Origin: Dehalococcoidales bacterium
Lineage (GTDB): Bacteria > Chloroflexota > Dehalococcoidia > Dehalococcoidales > UBA3254
DNA: 5,012 bases
Direction of reading: 5' to 3'
Assembly (NCBI GenBank): GCA_028718465.1
Contig: JAQULX010000267.1
Span: 1 to 5,012, forward strand
The notes below the pieces were generated by a model, which worked only from the letters and a program-made list of their open reading frames with translations, ran no database searches and was not told the origin of the DNA. Both the position numbers and the translations under genes were made by a program. Positions within the stretch are counted from its first letter, which is position 1; each line of letters starts with the position of its first letter. Of the stretch, positions 4,795 through 5,012 are shown one piece after another.

Positions 4795-5012
4795 TTAACC
4801 GAATTTATTCTGCCGATAATGAACGTTCCACTTAAGGCACAGGGAATCAATGTATTCCTTCACTTCAGGGTTCGGAGAGCGCTGCAGTTCAGCGAGAAAC
4901 CCATGGAACAACTCTCCGCCGCTCATACCGGATTGAGGTTCCTGGGGTCCCGGCAAATTAATATAGACAACTTCGGTCAACAGTTTCCGATATTCAATTG
5001 CTTGTCCCACAA
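4795..5012 (-). CDS. C-terminal part of an unrecognised protein, cut by the right edge
   Basis: At least 71 codons are open from the right edge to a TAA at 4797-4795. A GTG at 5010 could be a start, but no upstream sequence is available to look for an SD, and the frame is open to the edge, so it is probably the tail of a longer protein. The visible part is soluble. It has a Pro/Gly-rich segment (LPGPQEPQSGMSGGE, from about residue 19 to 33), then helical stretches (ELFHGFLAELQRS, VKEYIDSLCLKW) and a polar end. No metal or catalytic motif is evident and I do not recognise it. It lies 57 bases upstream of the dksA-like gene on the same strand and may be co-transcribed with it. Confidence 0.6.
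   Translation of the reverse strand, partial: VGQAIEYRKLLTEVVYINLPGPQEPQSGMSGGELFHGFLAELQRSPNPEVKEYIDSLCLKWNVHYRQNKFG

Overview
The window is a 5 kb stretch of bacterial DNA of roughly 50% GC. Strong GGAGG-type Shine-Dalgarno (SD) sites precede several genes. It contains no rRNA, tRNA, CRISPR array, insertion sequence or recognisable attachment site. The organism cannot be placed from this sequence. The SD style and the gene families would suit a Chloroflexota (Dehalococcoidia-like) or Bacillota genome, but that is an impression only.

Left part (1-2145), all leftward: a small unrecognised gene of 82 codons (GTG start at 2129) is followed 57 bases later by a 565-residue major facilitator superfamily transporter. 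Seven bases after the transporter stop, another reading frame begins and runs off the left edge. The three look like one operon with an uncharacterised transport role. Positions 2145-2586 hold no convincing gene.

Centre (2587-4281): this is the most interesting part, a compact divergent regulatory module that looks like a phage or mobile-element switch. A leftward XRE/S24 (LexA/CI-like) repressor gene faces away from a rightward unit. That unit encodes an unrecognised tryptophan-rich 145-residue protein and a 39-residue two-CxxC zinc-ribbon peptide. Between them lie two back-to-back sigma70-type promoters. Each has its extended -10 element (TGCTACTCT) buried in a copy of the same 22-bp dyad, and the two copies are in opposite orientation, 113 bp apart centre to centre. 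The repressor probably shuts off both its own promoter and the rightward one. Its S24 domain keeps the catalytic serine position but has Ala where the catalytic lysine should be, and no Ala-Gly cleavage site is visible. Release by classical RecA-stimulated self-cleavage is therefore doubtful. The rightward transcript would start with an unusually long leader of about 300 nt.

Right part (4282-5012), leftward: a hairpin with a T-tract ends a TraR/DksA-family C4 zinc-finger gene, converging on the zinc-ribbon gene. Upstream of it is the 3' part of an unrecognised gene cut by the right edge. These look like ordinary chromosomal genes beside the module.
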